A DNA stretch of 48,288 nucleotides, taken from the NCBI GenBank assembly GCA_028689995.1, contig JAQVCB010000010.1:1-48288 (forward strand), written 5' to 3'. The DNA is from Candidatus Gastranaerophilales bacterium (GTDB taxonomy: Bacteria > Cyanobacteriota > Vampirovibrionia > Gastranaerophilales > UBA9579). Positions 24,703 through 32,960 of this stretch are shown here, piece by piece. A program made the translations under genes and the position numbers. The notes beneath the pieces are model-generated. The model saw nothing but the letters and a program-made list of their open reading frames with translations, searched no databases and had not been told where the DNA came from. The first letter of the stretch is position 1. Each line of letters opens with the position of its first letter.

Positions 24703-24808
24703 ATTTTTATCTTACATATTGAGAAGAAATTTCATTCCTTTGAACTGACAAAATGTTTTAAAGGACTATTTAACAATTCAAAAATAAATATTTTTAGGAG
24801 GGATTTTC

Positions 24809-25267
24809 ATGAAAAAGAATTTATTAGTATTAGCTATCACAATTTCAACTTTAGCAAGCACATCAATAGCATTAGCATTTGATTTTCAAAAACTTGATAA
24901 AAAAATATTGAGTGGAGAAATAACACATGAACAGGCTAAACAAATAGTAGATAATGCGGTAACAAAAGGAGAAATAACTCAGGATCAAATCAGACAACAT
25001 ATGGAAAAAATGAGAGAAAATTATCCTAAAGATATAATGGGAAAAGGAGGATTTGGACCGCCTCCATTTGGACCTGTAGGAAGACCTGACAACGATGAAT
25101 TTATTAAAAAATTAAAAGAAGCAGGCATTACTCGGGATGAATTTGAAATTGCACGTAAAAATGGGCATGAGGCAGTTAAACAACTTCTTGATTCCCATAA
25201 TATTCAACCGCCACCACGTCCATGCGGCCAACCACCGGAATTTAATAAACAGGAAAGCAAAAATTAA
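24809..25267 (+). CDS. Secreted Pro-rich helical protein linked to the two-component system
   Basis: 152 residues with a clear signal peptide (LLVLAITISTLASTSIALA, cleavage near residue 23). The mature part has two helical stretches, KILSGEITHEQAKQIVDNAV and EFIKKLKEAGITRDEFEIAR, separated by GKGGFGPPPFGPVGRP and ending in a Pro/Cys tail (PPPRPCGQPPEF). GEITxEQ pairs recur, giving a short-helix layout reminiscent of DUF2680-like or Spy/CpxP-like periplasmic proteins, though neither match is firm. AGGAGGGA precedes the ATG and a strong terminator follows. Both it and the kinase loop are Pro-rich, so it may be the periplasmic partner or target of that kinase (inference). Confidence 0.65.
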   Translation: MKKNLLVLAITISTLASTSIALAFDFQKLDKKILSGEITHEQAKQIVDNAVTKGEITQDQIRQHMEKMRENYPKDIMGKGGFGPPPFGPVGRPDNDEFIKKLKEAGITRDEFEIARKNGHEAVKQLLDSHNIQPPPRPCGQPPEFNKQESKN

Positions 25268-25293
25268 AAATTAATTACCATATATGAAAGACG

Positions 25294-25328
25294 AAAAATG
25301 CAGAAACTAAAAGTTTCTGCATTTTTTC
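25294..25328 (+). terminator. Rho-independent terminator
   Basis: AAAAATGCAGAAACT (25294-25308), AAA, AGTTTCTGCATTTTT (25312-25326): a perfect 15-bp stem with a T run. It terminates the secreted-protein gene. Confidence 0.95.
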
Positions 25329-25362
25329 CTATTAATAAATAAACTTTAATAAAAATATGATT

Positions 25363-25398
25363 CTAAAGAATTAGTATTATTAAAAAATAGTTCTTTAG
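25363..25398. promoter_or_regulatory. 8-bp dyad upstream of the duplicated-domain protein
   Basis: CTAAAGAA (25363-25370) and TTCTTTAG (25391-25398) are inverted copies with a 20-nt gap. AGTTCTTTAG in the right arm shares the AGTTCT half-site of the two-component palindromes. Its function is not established. Confidence 0.3.
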
Positions 25399-25475
25399 TC
25401 GGATAATAAAAGTTTCCTAATGGTATATACTTAATATATATTAAGGAGCTATACTATATAAGAGAAGATGCAATT

Positions 25476-25961
25476 ATGATATCATCAATCAGTTTTAATA
25501 ATTCCTATTTACAAAGATACGTTATAAATCCGACAGTTAAAGCACAGCTAGAGGCTTTAGGAAAGAGTTCAACAGGTTCAGAAGAAGGAGATCTGGCAAT
25601 ACTTCAGGCAGCCAAAACAAGCCAGAACTCTGATACATCAAATACTACTGATAAGGCTAATAAAGTCTCAACATTAATGACATCTCAAACTCAGTCGAGT
25701 CAACAAGGACAACCTCCTTGGTTTAGCCTGATGCAGGAACTTGGAATTTCTCCGACAGGTTCCAAAGATGGTGATTTTGCAGTTATTTCTGCCAAGCTAT
25801 CAACAATGCAGTCACAAGCAACAAATGAAGCTGATAAAGCAAAAGTAACGAGTTTACAGTCACAGTTTCAGGCTTTTGGAGGTCAGGCAAATTCAACTCC
25901 TTTTGCTGCTGCGCAAAATCAGGTCTCCGAAATGAATAAATTTTTTTTAGTAAATAAATAA
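25476..25961 (+). CDS. Protein with two LGxSxTGSxxGDxA repeats, unknown function
   Basis: 161 residues, no signal peptide. Two copies of one unit are seen: LEALGKSSTGSEEGDLAILQ ... DKANKVSTLMTSQ (about 24-72) and MQELGISPTGSKDGDFAVIS ... DKAKVTSLQSQF (about 85-132). Each has a conserved LG-x-S/T-x-TGS-xx-GD-x-A core followed by a Ser/Gln/Thr-rich helix ending DKAxKVxxL. GAGAAG precedes the ATG. It shares a 20-bp bidirectional terminator with the next, convergent gene. Not a family I can name; the composition suggests an exported or cytoskeletal-type accessory protein, without proof. Confidence 0.55.
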   Translation: MISSISFNNSYLQRYVINPTVKAQLEALGKSSTGSEEGDLAILQAAKTSQNSDTSNTTDKANKVSTLMTSQTQSSQQGQPPWFSLMQELGISPTGSKDGDFAVISAKLSTMQSQATNEADKAKVTSLQSQFQAFGGQANSTPFAAAQNQVSEMNKFFLVNK

Positions 25962-25990
25962 TCTTATTCCTCTGTCAACTATATCCTTTT

Positions 25991-26033
25991 CAAAAAGCAA
26001 AAAAGACCGCTATGCGGTCTTTTTTGCTTTTTG
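25991..26033. terminator. 20-bp bidirectional terminator
   Basis: The arm 25991-26010 (ends AAAAAAGACCGC) pairs perfectly over 20 bp with 26014-26033 (begins GCGGTCTTTTTT), loop TAT. A and T runs lie inside the arms, so it works for both convergent genes. Confidence 0.95.
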
Positions 26034-26036
26034 TTT

Positions 26037-26672
26037 CTAAACTTTAATATCTATAGGTGATTGCAGTTGATCTGATGTTATTGTAGATGGATCCTGCCAT
26101 TGTTGTCTTGAATTAGCCTGACTTTGAAAAGCGTTTTGCAGACTGCTTGATGTAATATAATCAGTACCACCGGAAACGTTATCAAAATCTTCAATTAATT
26201 TACTGATTAATTCAGTTTCCTTAGTGTCACTGCTCCCGCTGTTCTGTAATTTTTTAAGATATGTTTGAAGATCGTCTTTTGTTATTCCTTTGTCATCAGT
26301 GCCAACCTTGCTGGATAAGTTACTGAATATATCTGCTGCACTCAACTTGAATCCACCTTGAGCACCTGATGGAGGTTTTAAATACTCCATTCCGCTTTTT
26401 AAATCGTCAGCAGTAATACTATCCTTTCCCCCTGATACTTTGTCAAAATTTGAAGCCAACTGTTTAAGAAAACCCAATTTCCCTTTGTCATTACTGGTAC
26501 TATCTGACTCAAGCTCACTAATATAACTATTTAGGTCATCTTTAGTAATACTTGTTCCATCACCGCCAACTTCTTCCGTAAGTTTTTTGAACATTTCCTC
26601 AGCACTTGGCTGTTTGCGATATGCCTGCTGAACCTGACTTGCAGATTGCGAGGAACTAACACTATTTACCAT
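26037..26672 (-). CDS. Four-unit EF-hand-like protein
   Basis: 211 residues, no signal peptide, Ser/Gln-rich ends. Four acidic loops follow one pattern: VGGDGTSITKDDLNSYI, NFDKVSGGKDSITADDL, VGTDDKGITKDDLQTYL and DFDNVSGGTDYITSSSL. Units 1 and 3, and units 2 and 4, match best, so a two-loop block was duplicated. The loops resemble EF-hands (Asp/Gly-rich, hydrophobic Ile, then Asp) but are not canonical: loops 2 and 4 read DxVSGGxDxI, with two extra residues. Calcium binding is plausible but unproven. EF-hand-type proteins are common in this lineage (from memory). It is convergent with the duplicated-domain gene. Confidence 0.6.
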   Translation of the reverse strand: MVNSVSSSQSASQVQQAYRKQPSAEEMFKKLTEEVGGDGTSITKDDLNSYISELESDSTSNDKGKLGFLKQLASNFDKVSGGKDSITADDLKSGMEYLKPPSGAQGGFKLSAADIFSNLSSKVGTDDKGITKDDLQTYLKKLQNSGSSDTKETELISKLIEDFDNVSGGTDYITSSSLQNAFQSQANSRQQWQDPSTITSDQLQSPIDIKV

Positions 26673-26713
26673 AATCTCGACTCTCCCATCTTAAAACACG
26701 ATTATAACCAATG

Positions 26714-26847
26714 AAGTATGAAAAAATTTCTACTCATTTTATTTAGCATTTGTGTCATGCTGAACTTGTTTCAGCATCTAAAATATCTGAAGATCCTGAA
26801 ATAAATTCAGGATGACAACATGTGTAAGAATTTTTTCCTACATACTT
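26714..26847. repeat. Dispersed GTCAT...ATGAC repeat with inverted flanks
   Basis: The core 26754-26816 starts GTCATGCTGAAC and ends TTCAGGATGAC. It contains two hairpins: TGCTGAA/TTTCAGCA and ATCCTGAA/TTCAGGAT. The flanks AAGTATG (26714-26720) and CATACTT (26841-26847), with A/T-rich AAAATTTC and GAATTTTTTC, extend the inverted symmetry. The rest of the gap 26673-26966 is gene-free. Confidence 0.75.
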
Positions 26848-26966
26848 ATTAAATTTCAGTATATAATCTTAAGATGTTTTTATAATGATTCTACAGAATC
26901 AATTTTAATAAATTTATCTAATGCAAACAAAGTATTTTATATAAATACTAATTAAAAATGCTTGAC

Positions 26967-29846
26967 TTAATACTGTGTCAAACTGCCCAATGAAGCTAGA
27001 TAATCTTTTTTATTTTCAATAGTATCCTTACTTGCAATGATCGAAATAACTGAAGGCTGCTTTAAGTACAAACTAACAGCTTTTTGAATATCTTCTGGTG
27101 TTATTGTATCAACTGTCTTTAATAATTCATTCGTTTCGTCTTTTCCATAATATGAATTCAATCCGCTCAAGAGCATACCGGTTTTACCTGCTGAAGATTC
27201 AAGGTTATTCATAATCTCACTCTTAATAGCAAGCTTAGCTCCTTCAAGCTCTTTCTGCTCAACTGGAGTCTTAATTAACTCAGTAACATGATTTTTAAAA
27301 CCGTCAATTGATTTTTGCAGATTTTCATACTGAGGTATGATCTGACCGTTTGATGAATTTCTTGTGGTTGTTTTAATTTCAAGGCCAAGTTCCCCTGTTT
27401 CACCATCAGATGAATATCGGGATTTAACCATATAAGCAAGTTTTTGTGATTCCCTTAGATCACGGAACAATCTGGATTGACTGCTGCCGCCAAGAATTTT
27501 GTTTAAAAGTGACAAAGTAACATTATCTTTAATATTTCCACTTTCTTTAATCTTGAACATTTGGACTATATGTGCCTGATCCCTGTCTTTGACTTCCGTT
27601 ATAACTCTATTTTGAGCAAGAGGCTCTGAAACAAAAGTATTATTGTAATGATACTTTTGAACAACTGGAATTCCTGAACCCAAAGAATTAAATATTTGAT
27701 TCTGCAGATTCGGTATTTTATCCAGAGATCCTGTAATTACTGCTGTAGCTTGAGCATTTTGCATTATAAAAGTATATAAACTAATTACATCCTGCATTGA
27801 AACCTGATCAATATTTTCAAGAACTTTTCTTGGAGAATATCCATGAGGATTATCACCATATAAGGCCTCATAAGCTCTATCTTTTGGATTGTCAAAAGCA
27901 CTCATATAATTAATTTTTATTTCTTCTTTTGCTTTTTCAAACTTTTCCTGAGTAAAATCAGGGTTATATAGCATTTCTTTCATCATTTCCAGAGAAAGTG
28001 GAAGCTTTTCATTATTGCAATTTGTTGAAGCACTTAATGATTTATTTCCTGCACTCACGCTAACATTGAGATCATTACTATCATTAATTTCGGACAACTG
28101 TTCATTTGTATATTTTTTTGTTCCTTCATTCATCATCAGAGTCAAAATTTCTGAAACGCCGGGCTTAGAAGGTGGAAAATTATCTGTTTGAAGCGATAGT
28201 ACAGAAGTCGTTTTAATTGAACCCGGATCATTATTTACTACTAAATGCAAATTATTAGAAAGATCATACTCTTTAACATATTCCATCTTCATCCTGTCTA
28301 AACTGCCTTTAAAACTAAGACATTTAGATCCAAAACTGATCTTTTGGGCAGGATGAGCTACTATTTGCTGTGACTGTGGATGAAGCATTACAATTGATGT
28401 CTTATTTAAATCAAGATATTTTCTTGCCGCATTTTGAATATCAGTTACAGTTAAGCTGTCAATAATCTTTGGCAGTTCTGTATAAAGTCTTAAATCTCCA
28501 TTATTCACCATACTGCTGCCGACTATATTGGAAAGAGCCATTGAACTTTCACTTGCAGAAGCAAGTCCGTTTTTCATTTTACTTTTTATAATGTTTAATT
28601 CAGGCTCAGTAATCGGTTTTTGTGTAATGTCATACAAAACAGAATAAATAGCTTTTAAACCGTTTTCTTCGTCACCTGGTTTGAAATTGGCATAAAGTTG
28701 AACCACCTGCGGGTCATTTACATCAGGACTAATAGTTCTGACACCAATACCGGCGCTTGTATTGAAACTTTTGAGCGCTTTAGTCAGTCTTGCATTTTCA
28801 TATCCAGAAAGGGCAATCGAAAGCGCATTTGAGGCTACAGTTTCTTTAATGTCATTATTTTTTGGACCTACAAAGGCCATTTCCAAATCAACTGTATTGA
28901 CTCCTGAACTTTTGTAATCGACTCTTTTGGTTTTTTGAATCGAATTATTTAATGGCAGATAATATTTTTCAACAGGATTAGTATTGTTTTTGCCGGTATT
29001 AAAATGTTTACTGACATATTTTATAGCTTCATTCGGATTTACATCGCCTACAATTACTGTAGTCATATTATCAGGAGTGTACCATTTATTATAAAAATCA
29101 AGTACATCCTGCTTTGTTACATCTGCAATCGTCTGCTCTGAACCTGCTATAAGATCTTTATCAGATTTTATATTAAATAAGTTTTTAATAAGGTCGTTTC
29201 CTGATCTCGACCCGGGCATATCATTATACATGTGGATTTCAGAGATTACAGGGCCTTTTTCTTTATCGAGCATATCCTGAAGAAAACTTGGACTCTGGAG
29301 CATATCGGCATGCATACTGATAAACTTTTCAAGATCACTGCTTTTATGTAAAGGTGAGGCAATATAGTAATTCGTTGTGAGGGTTTCAGTGCCTGCGTTA
29401 TATTCTGCACCCATATTATTTGTTAATTCAACAAATTCTCCAGGTTTTAGCTGGCTTGAACCATTAAACAGATTATGTTCTATATAATGACTTATTCCTT
29501 TTATCTTTTCAGGTTCATTAAAAGAGCCGACTTTTACATAGGTATTAATTGTAGTAGGACCTTGCTTCGGAATTATTACTACTTTCTGTCCATTATCAAG
29601 CTGATATAATTTTCCTTTATCTAAAAATGGCACATCAAAAGTCTGAACTTCCCTGTAACCTACAGGAACCTGTGCCATTGCATTTGCTTTAAAGGCCATA
29701 TTTAATTTTTTAGTATCTGAATGTGAGTTATATATTGATTTATAATCAGCACAGACAGCATTAGACGTGCCCGATGAATAATCAGTTTTGTCGTGGGTGA
29801 CTGTATTTGGAGTTAAAGAATTAATTCTATTTAAATTTATATCCAA
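26967..29846 (-). CDS. Large M16-family zinc metallopeptidase (two-lobed)
   Basis: 959 residues, the full two-half pitrilysin-like architecture in one chain. The N-terminal half holds the inverted zinc motif H120-YIE-H124 (GISHYIEHNLFNG), with Glu123 catalytic and Glu203 (PVISEIHMYN) as probable third ligand. The C-terminal half repeats the fold without HxxEH and has the usual SRLFRDLRESQKLAYMVKS segment. Residues 1-60 are a polar extension without a signal peptide. The start is TTG, supported by AGGAGG 9 nt upstream. M16 enzymes degrade peptides inside a closed clamshell. No PQQ or mitochondrial-type partner subunit is near; it looks like a stand-alone oligopeptidase. Confidence 0.92.
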   Translation of the reverse strand: MDINLNRINSLTPNTVTHDKTDYSSGTSNAVCADYKSIYNSHSDTKKLNMAFKANAMAQVPVGYREVQTFDVPFLDKGKLYQLDNGQKVVIIPKQGPTTINTYVKVGSFNEPEKIKGISHYIEHNLFNGSSQLKPGEFVELTNNMGAEYNAGTETLTTNYYIASPLHKSSDLEKFISMHADMLQSPSFLQDMLDKEKGPVISEIHMYNDMPGSRSGNDLIKNLFNIKSDKDLIAGSEQTIADVTKQDVLDFYNKWYTPDNMTTVIVGDVNPNEAIKYVSKHFNTGKNNTNPVEKYYLPLNNSIQKTKRVDYKSSGVNTVDLEMAFVGPKNNDIKETVASNALSIALSGYENARLTKALKSFNTSAGIGVRTISPDVNDPQVVQLYANFKPGDEENGLKAIYSVLYDITQKPITEPELNIIKSKMKNGLASASESSMALSNIVGSSMVNNGDLRLYTELPKIIDSLTVTDIQNAARKYLDLNKTSIVMLHPQSQQIVAHPAQKISFGSKCLSFKGSLDRMKMEYVKEYDLSNNLHLVVNNDPGSIKTTSVLSLQTDNFPPSKPGVSEILTLMMNEGTKKYTNEQLSEINDSNDLNVSVSAGNKSLSASTNCNNEKLPLSLEMMKEMLYNPDFTQEKFEKAKEEIKINYMSAFDNPKDRAYEALYGDNPHGYSPRKVLENIDQVSMQDVISLYTFIMQNAQATAVITGSLDKIPNLQNQIFNSLGSGIPVVQKYHYNNTFVSEPLAQNRVITEVKDRDQAHIVQMFKIKESGNIKDNVTLSLLNKILGGSSQSRLFRDLRESQKLAYMVKSRYSSDGETGELGLEIKTTTRNSSNGQIIPQYENLQKSIDGFKNHVTELIKTPVEQKELEGAKLAIKSEIMNNLESSAGKTGMLLSGLNSYYGKDETNELLKTVDTITPEDIQKAVSLYLKQPSVISIIASKDTIENKKDYLASLGSLTQY

Positions 29847-30167
29847 CTATCCAAACCTCCTATATTTATTTAAAGTCTTTTCAATGAAAAAAATTTATCT
29901 TTTTGAGAGTAATTTATTATATAATTTTACAAAACTTATACTTAGGATCATAATTTTAATTTTACGAATGAAATTTTATCTTGATTTTAACTAAAAAACA
30001 ATAATAATCAGGGTATCTAATATTGATGCATCTTGGTTTGAAAAATATTCAGAAAAAAAACATCTTTCACAGTTGACAAGTGCGATGCACTTTTGTTAAG
30101 CTTAATTTGCTTGAAAATTTAGAATTAGTTTGGCTAAAGTCAGCATTCATAATATGCAGGCAAATAT
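29847..30167. other. Gene-free region before tRNA-Glu
   Basis: AAGTGC-GAT-GCACTT (about 30080-30094) followed by TTGTT is a small hairpin. TTGGCT (30130) and TAATAT (30150) could be promoter elements for the tRNA, but the 14-bp spacing is too short for confidence. No small gene is seen. Confidence 0.35.
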
Positions 30168-30243
30168 GCCCCCATCGTCTAGAGGCCTAGGACACATCCC
30201 TTTCACGGATGCGGCAGGGGTTCGAATCCCCTTGGGGGTACCA
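30168..30243 (+). tRNA. tRNA-Glu (anticodon UUC)
   Basis: Full cloverleaf: acceptor GCCCCCA paired with TGGGGGT, D arm CGTCTAGAGGCCTAGGACA, anticodon arm ATCCC-TTTCACG-GGAT-type with TTC anticodon, T arm AGGGGTTCGAATCCCCT, and encoded CCA. The first pair is G-U, and the acceptor and D arm are nearly identical to cyanobacterial and plastid tRNA-Glu, which also feeds tetrapyrrole synthesis. A serine-recombinase remnant reads into its 3' end on the other strand. Confidence 0.97.
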
Positions 30244-30765
30244 TATATTTTTTATAATTTGATTTTCATAACCTGTATCGTTTATCGGTACAGGTTTTAA
30301 GCTTCTTTGCTGGCTTTTTGAATCAATTATTTCTTGAAAGGGTGAATTTAAAGTTATATCTAATTCTCCGTCTTTATAAGAAAAGTTCGAACACACCAAT
30401 TTAATCAACTTTCGCTTTACTTCTGCCGATTGTTTCAAATACAGACCATAAGCATTTTTTGCGAGTTCTAATATAAGATTAATGTTAACGAAATAATTTT
30501 TATCAGCTTTATTAAGAGCATCAAATTTATGAAGTAAATTATCTTTTTCACTTTGCCATTGATTATGCTTTTCAAGCCAGAAGTTTTCTGTTATTTTTCC
30601 ATCAATTTTGTCTATATATATTGAGTCAATTCTCTTTTGTAGAAGTTTAATTTGTTTATCAATACTTTCTTTTGAAGAGTTATGATATTCAACCTTTTTA
30701 TCATGAATGTCTTTTAGGCATTTTTTAATTTCGACAATCTGATAATCGGTTAATTCTATACCCAT
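30187..30765 (-). pseudogene. C-terminal fragment of a large serine recombinase
   Basis: 192 codons. Residues about 5-150 match the C-terminal coiled-coil and tail of large serine recombinases: IKKCLKDIHDKKVEYHNSSK, LLQKRIDSIYIDKIDGKITE, LILELAKNAYGLYLKQSAEV, KRKLIKLVCSNFSYKDGELD. The catalytic resolvase domain (nucleophile Ser) and the zinc-binding domain are missing, so it cannot be active. The last ~19 codons (WYPQGDSNPCRIRERDVS) are simply the antisense of tRNA-Glu, so the original element probably used the tRNA as attachment site. Its 5' end is fused to a truncated PfkB kinase gene. Confidence 0.8.
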
Positions 30766-30992
30766 AAATACTTCTGCAACTCCTGCAATATAGAATTAGA
30801 ATCATTTCCTATCTTGCCGTAAAATGCTGTATAAGGCCCTAAGTTGGATAATAATCGCAATGATGTAGGAACAGGTCCTCCAACCTGCTTAAAAGTATTT
30901 AAAATTTTTATTTTTGTATTAAGTTCAGGGTATTCTGGCAATAAAACTAACTCGTCAACCAGAATAGAACCAATTCCAACTATATCATACAT
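30756..30992 (-). pseudogene. N-terminal fragment of a PfkB-family sugar kinase
   Basis: 78 residues: MYDIVGIGSILVDELVLLPE, then KIKILNTFKQVGGPVPTSLR and YGKIGNDSNSILQELQKY. This is the ribokinase-like N-terminal strand and GG-substrate motif of PfkB kinases, which normally run about 300 residues. Homology stops at LQKY, where the frame runs into the recombinase fragment and ends LWV. The ATP-binding and catalytic Asp parts (GAGD) are missing. A deletion joining the kinase 5' end to the recombinase 3' end explains both fragments. Confidence 0.8.
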
Positions 30993-31037
30993 TTAACATC
31001 TAAAAATCTAGGATTATAAACTATCTACTAAGCTTTA

Positions 31038-31319
31038 TTAATATTCAAAGTATTTATGCATTTGTTTAGCTGCATCGAATTGCTTATCAATAAGTGAAAT
31101 AAATTCATCTATATCGCTATTGCACTTTTCTGTAAATAATTTCACAATCATCTCTGGGCTTATAGCGTTATTAGCGTCCTGTTTGTTTAAATGTCTGATA
31201 AATTCCACAATATCAAAGCGATCTTTATCAGCACAAGCACATAAGATATTAACTGCGCCCATATTCTTACCGGTAATCTGTTGAATTATTTTAAATTCTG
31301 TTGCCTTATTTCTTACCAT
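31038..31319 (-). CDS. Small helical protein of unknown function, 93 residues
   Basis: Start placed at the ATG giving MVRNKATEFKIIQQ, which has GGAG 6 nt upstream; an upstream TTG would add four residues. Helical, acidic C-terminal half (SDIDEFISLIDKQFDAAKQM), two cysteines in ILCACADK. It follows the ABC-F gene by 27 bp in the direction of transcription and may be co-transcribed. Not recognised. Confidence 0.6.
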   Translation of the reverse strand: MVRNKATEFKIIQQITGKNMGAVNILCACADKDRFDIVEFIRHLNKQDANNAISPEMIVKLFTEKCNSDIDEFISLIDKQFDAAKQMHKYFEY

Positions 31320-31346
31320 ATCATTCTCCAAATAAATTATTTATTA

Positions 31347-32960
31347 CTATTCGTATAAAGCTGCACGTCTTTTCTTTATTTTTGGATCAATTAGATACTG
31401 ATCATAGGTTGTTTGTTCATTTATCCAGCCTTTTGGGGTAAGTTCGATTATGCGGTTTGCGATGGACTCAATAAACTGGTGGTCATGTGAAAGAAATAAT
31501 ATAGTACCGGGAAAGGTTATCAGCGCATTGTTCAATGCTTCAATTGATTCCAGATCAAGGTGATTGGTAGGTTCGTCCATTATCAGGACATTTGCGCCTG
31601 TTATCATCATTTTGGAAAACATACAGCGAACTTTTTCTCCACCTGATAATACATTGACCTTTTTAAGAGATTCTTCGCCCGAAAATAACATTTTTCCGAG
31701 GAATCCCCTGATAAAATTTTCATCCTTATCTTTAGAATACTGGCGAAGCCAATCAATCAGATTCAAATCGTCCTCAAAATATTTGCTGTTTTCTTTAGGA
31801 AAGTATGCTTGAGTAGTTGTAACTCCCCATTTAAAACTTCCTTTATCAGCTTTTTGCTCTTTCGTAAGAATATCAAAAAGAGTTGAAGCTGCCAGATTAT
31901 CTCTGCCTACAAAAGCAATTTTTTCCCCTCTTTCAACAGTAAGACTGAAATTCTTAAACAAAATGTTGTCATCAATAGATTTAGACAATTTCTCAATATG
32001 CAGAATATTATCACCTGCTTCTCTCTCCGACTTGAAGATAATATAAGGAGATTTTCTTGAAGAGGGCTTAATTTCTTCCAGTGTTAATTTGCTCAATACA
32101 TTTTTTCGAGAAGTTGCTTGTTTTGACTTGGATGCATTTGCGCTAAACCTTGCAATAAAAGTCTTTAATTCCTCCATCTTTTCTTCAGTCTTCTTGTTCT
32201 GATCCTGTTTTTGCTTTAAGGCAAGCTGGCTTGCATCACGCCAGAATGAAAAATTTCCGGTATAAAGCTGAATTTTATTATAGTCAATGTCTGCAATATG
32301 AGTACAGACTTTATCCAAAAACTGTCTATCGTGGGAAACAATTATAACGGTATTTTCAAAGTTTATAAGAAATTCTTCAAGCCACATAATAGTGTCAACA
32401 TCAAGATGGTTCGTAGGTTCATCCAATAGGAGAATGTCAGGACTGCCAAACAAAGCCTGTGCAAGAAGAACTCTAACTTTGTCATTACCACTCATTTCGC
32501 TCATAGGTGAATCATGAAGTTCTGTTTTAATACCAACGCAATCAAGAAGCATTCCTGCCTGAGAATTGGCTTCCCAGCCATTAAGTTCAGCAAATTCGCA
32601 TTCTAACTCTGCAACTCTGATACCGTCTTCATCATTAAAATCAGGCTTTAGGTAAATAGCATCTTTTTCTTGCATAATATCATAAAGCCTTTTATGCCCC
32701 ATTATTACTGTTTCCAAAACTTTGAATTCATCAAATTCAAAGTGATCCTGTTTTAATACAGCTATTCTTTTCCCTGTTGCAATGGAAACATTTCCTTTAG
32801 ATGGTTCTATGTCTCCTGACAGGATCTTTAAAAAGGTAGATTTTCCCGATCCGTTTGCTCCGATTAATCCATAGCAATTTCCGGGAGTGAATATTATGTT
32901 TACATCTTCAAATAGATCACGGCTTCCAAACCGTAATGTTAAATCGCTTGTGCTTATCAT
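31347..32960 (-). CDS. ABC-F subfamily ATPase (YbiT-like)
   Basis: 537 residues, two ABC cassettes without membrane domain joined by a charged linker (about 240-290); ABC-F proteins act on ribosomes in translation. Cassette 1 has an intact Walker A (GANGSGKST), a signature-position MSGNDKVRVLLAQAL and Walker B LLLDEPTNHLD. Cassette 2 has Walker B LIMDEPTNHLD and a normal signature LSGGEKVR, but its Walker A reads GRDNLAAST: the P-loop Lys is replaced by Ala. Length and layout resemble YbiT. GAAGAG precedes the ATG. A housekeeping translation factor rather than a resistance protein is likely, but the altered second site is unusual. Confidence 0.9.
   Translation of the reverse strand: MISTSDLTLRFGSRDLFEDVNIIFTPGNCYGLIGANGSGKSTFLKILSGDIEPSKGNVSIATGKRIAVLKQDHFEFDEFKVLETVIMGHKRLYDIMQEKDAIYLKPDFNDEDGIRVAELECEFAELNGWEANSQAGMLLDCVGIKTELHDSPMSEMSGNDKVRVLLAQALFGSPDILLLDEPTNHLDVDTIMWLEEFLINFENTVIIVSHDRQFLDKVCTHIADIDYNKIQLYTGNFSFWRDASQLALKQKQDQNKKTEEKMEELKTFIARFSANASKSKQATSRKNVLSKLTLEEIKPSSRKSPYIIFKSEREAGDNILHIEKLSKSIDDNILFKNFSLTVERGEKIAFVGRDNLAASTLFDILTKEQKADKGSFKWGVTTTQAYFPKENSKYFEDDLNLIDWLRQYSKDKDENFIRGFLGKMLFSGEESLKKVNVLSGGEKVRCMFSKMMITGANVLIMDEPTNHLDLESIEALNNALITFPGTILFLSHDHQFIESIANRIIELTPKGWINEQTTYDQYLIDPKIKKRRAALYE

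Noticed and set aside
30187-30765. Functional serine integrase
   Set aside because: The catalytic resolvase domain is missing and the 3' end is only antisense tRNA.
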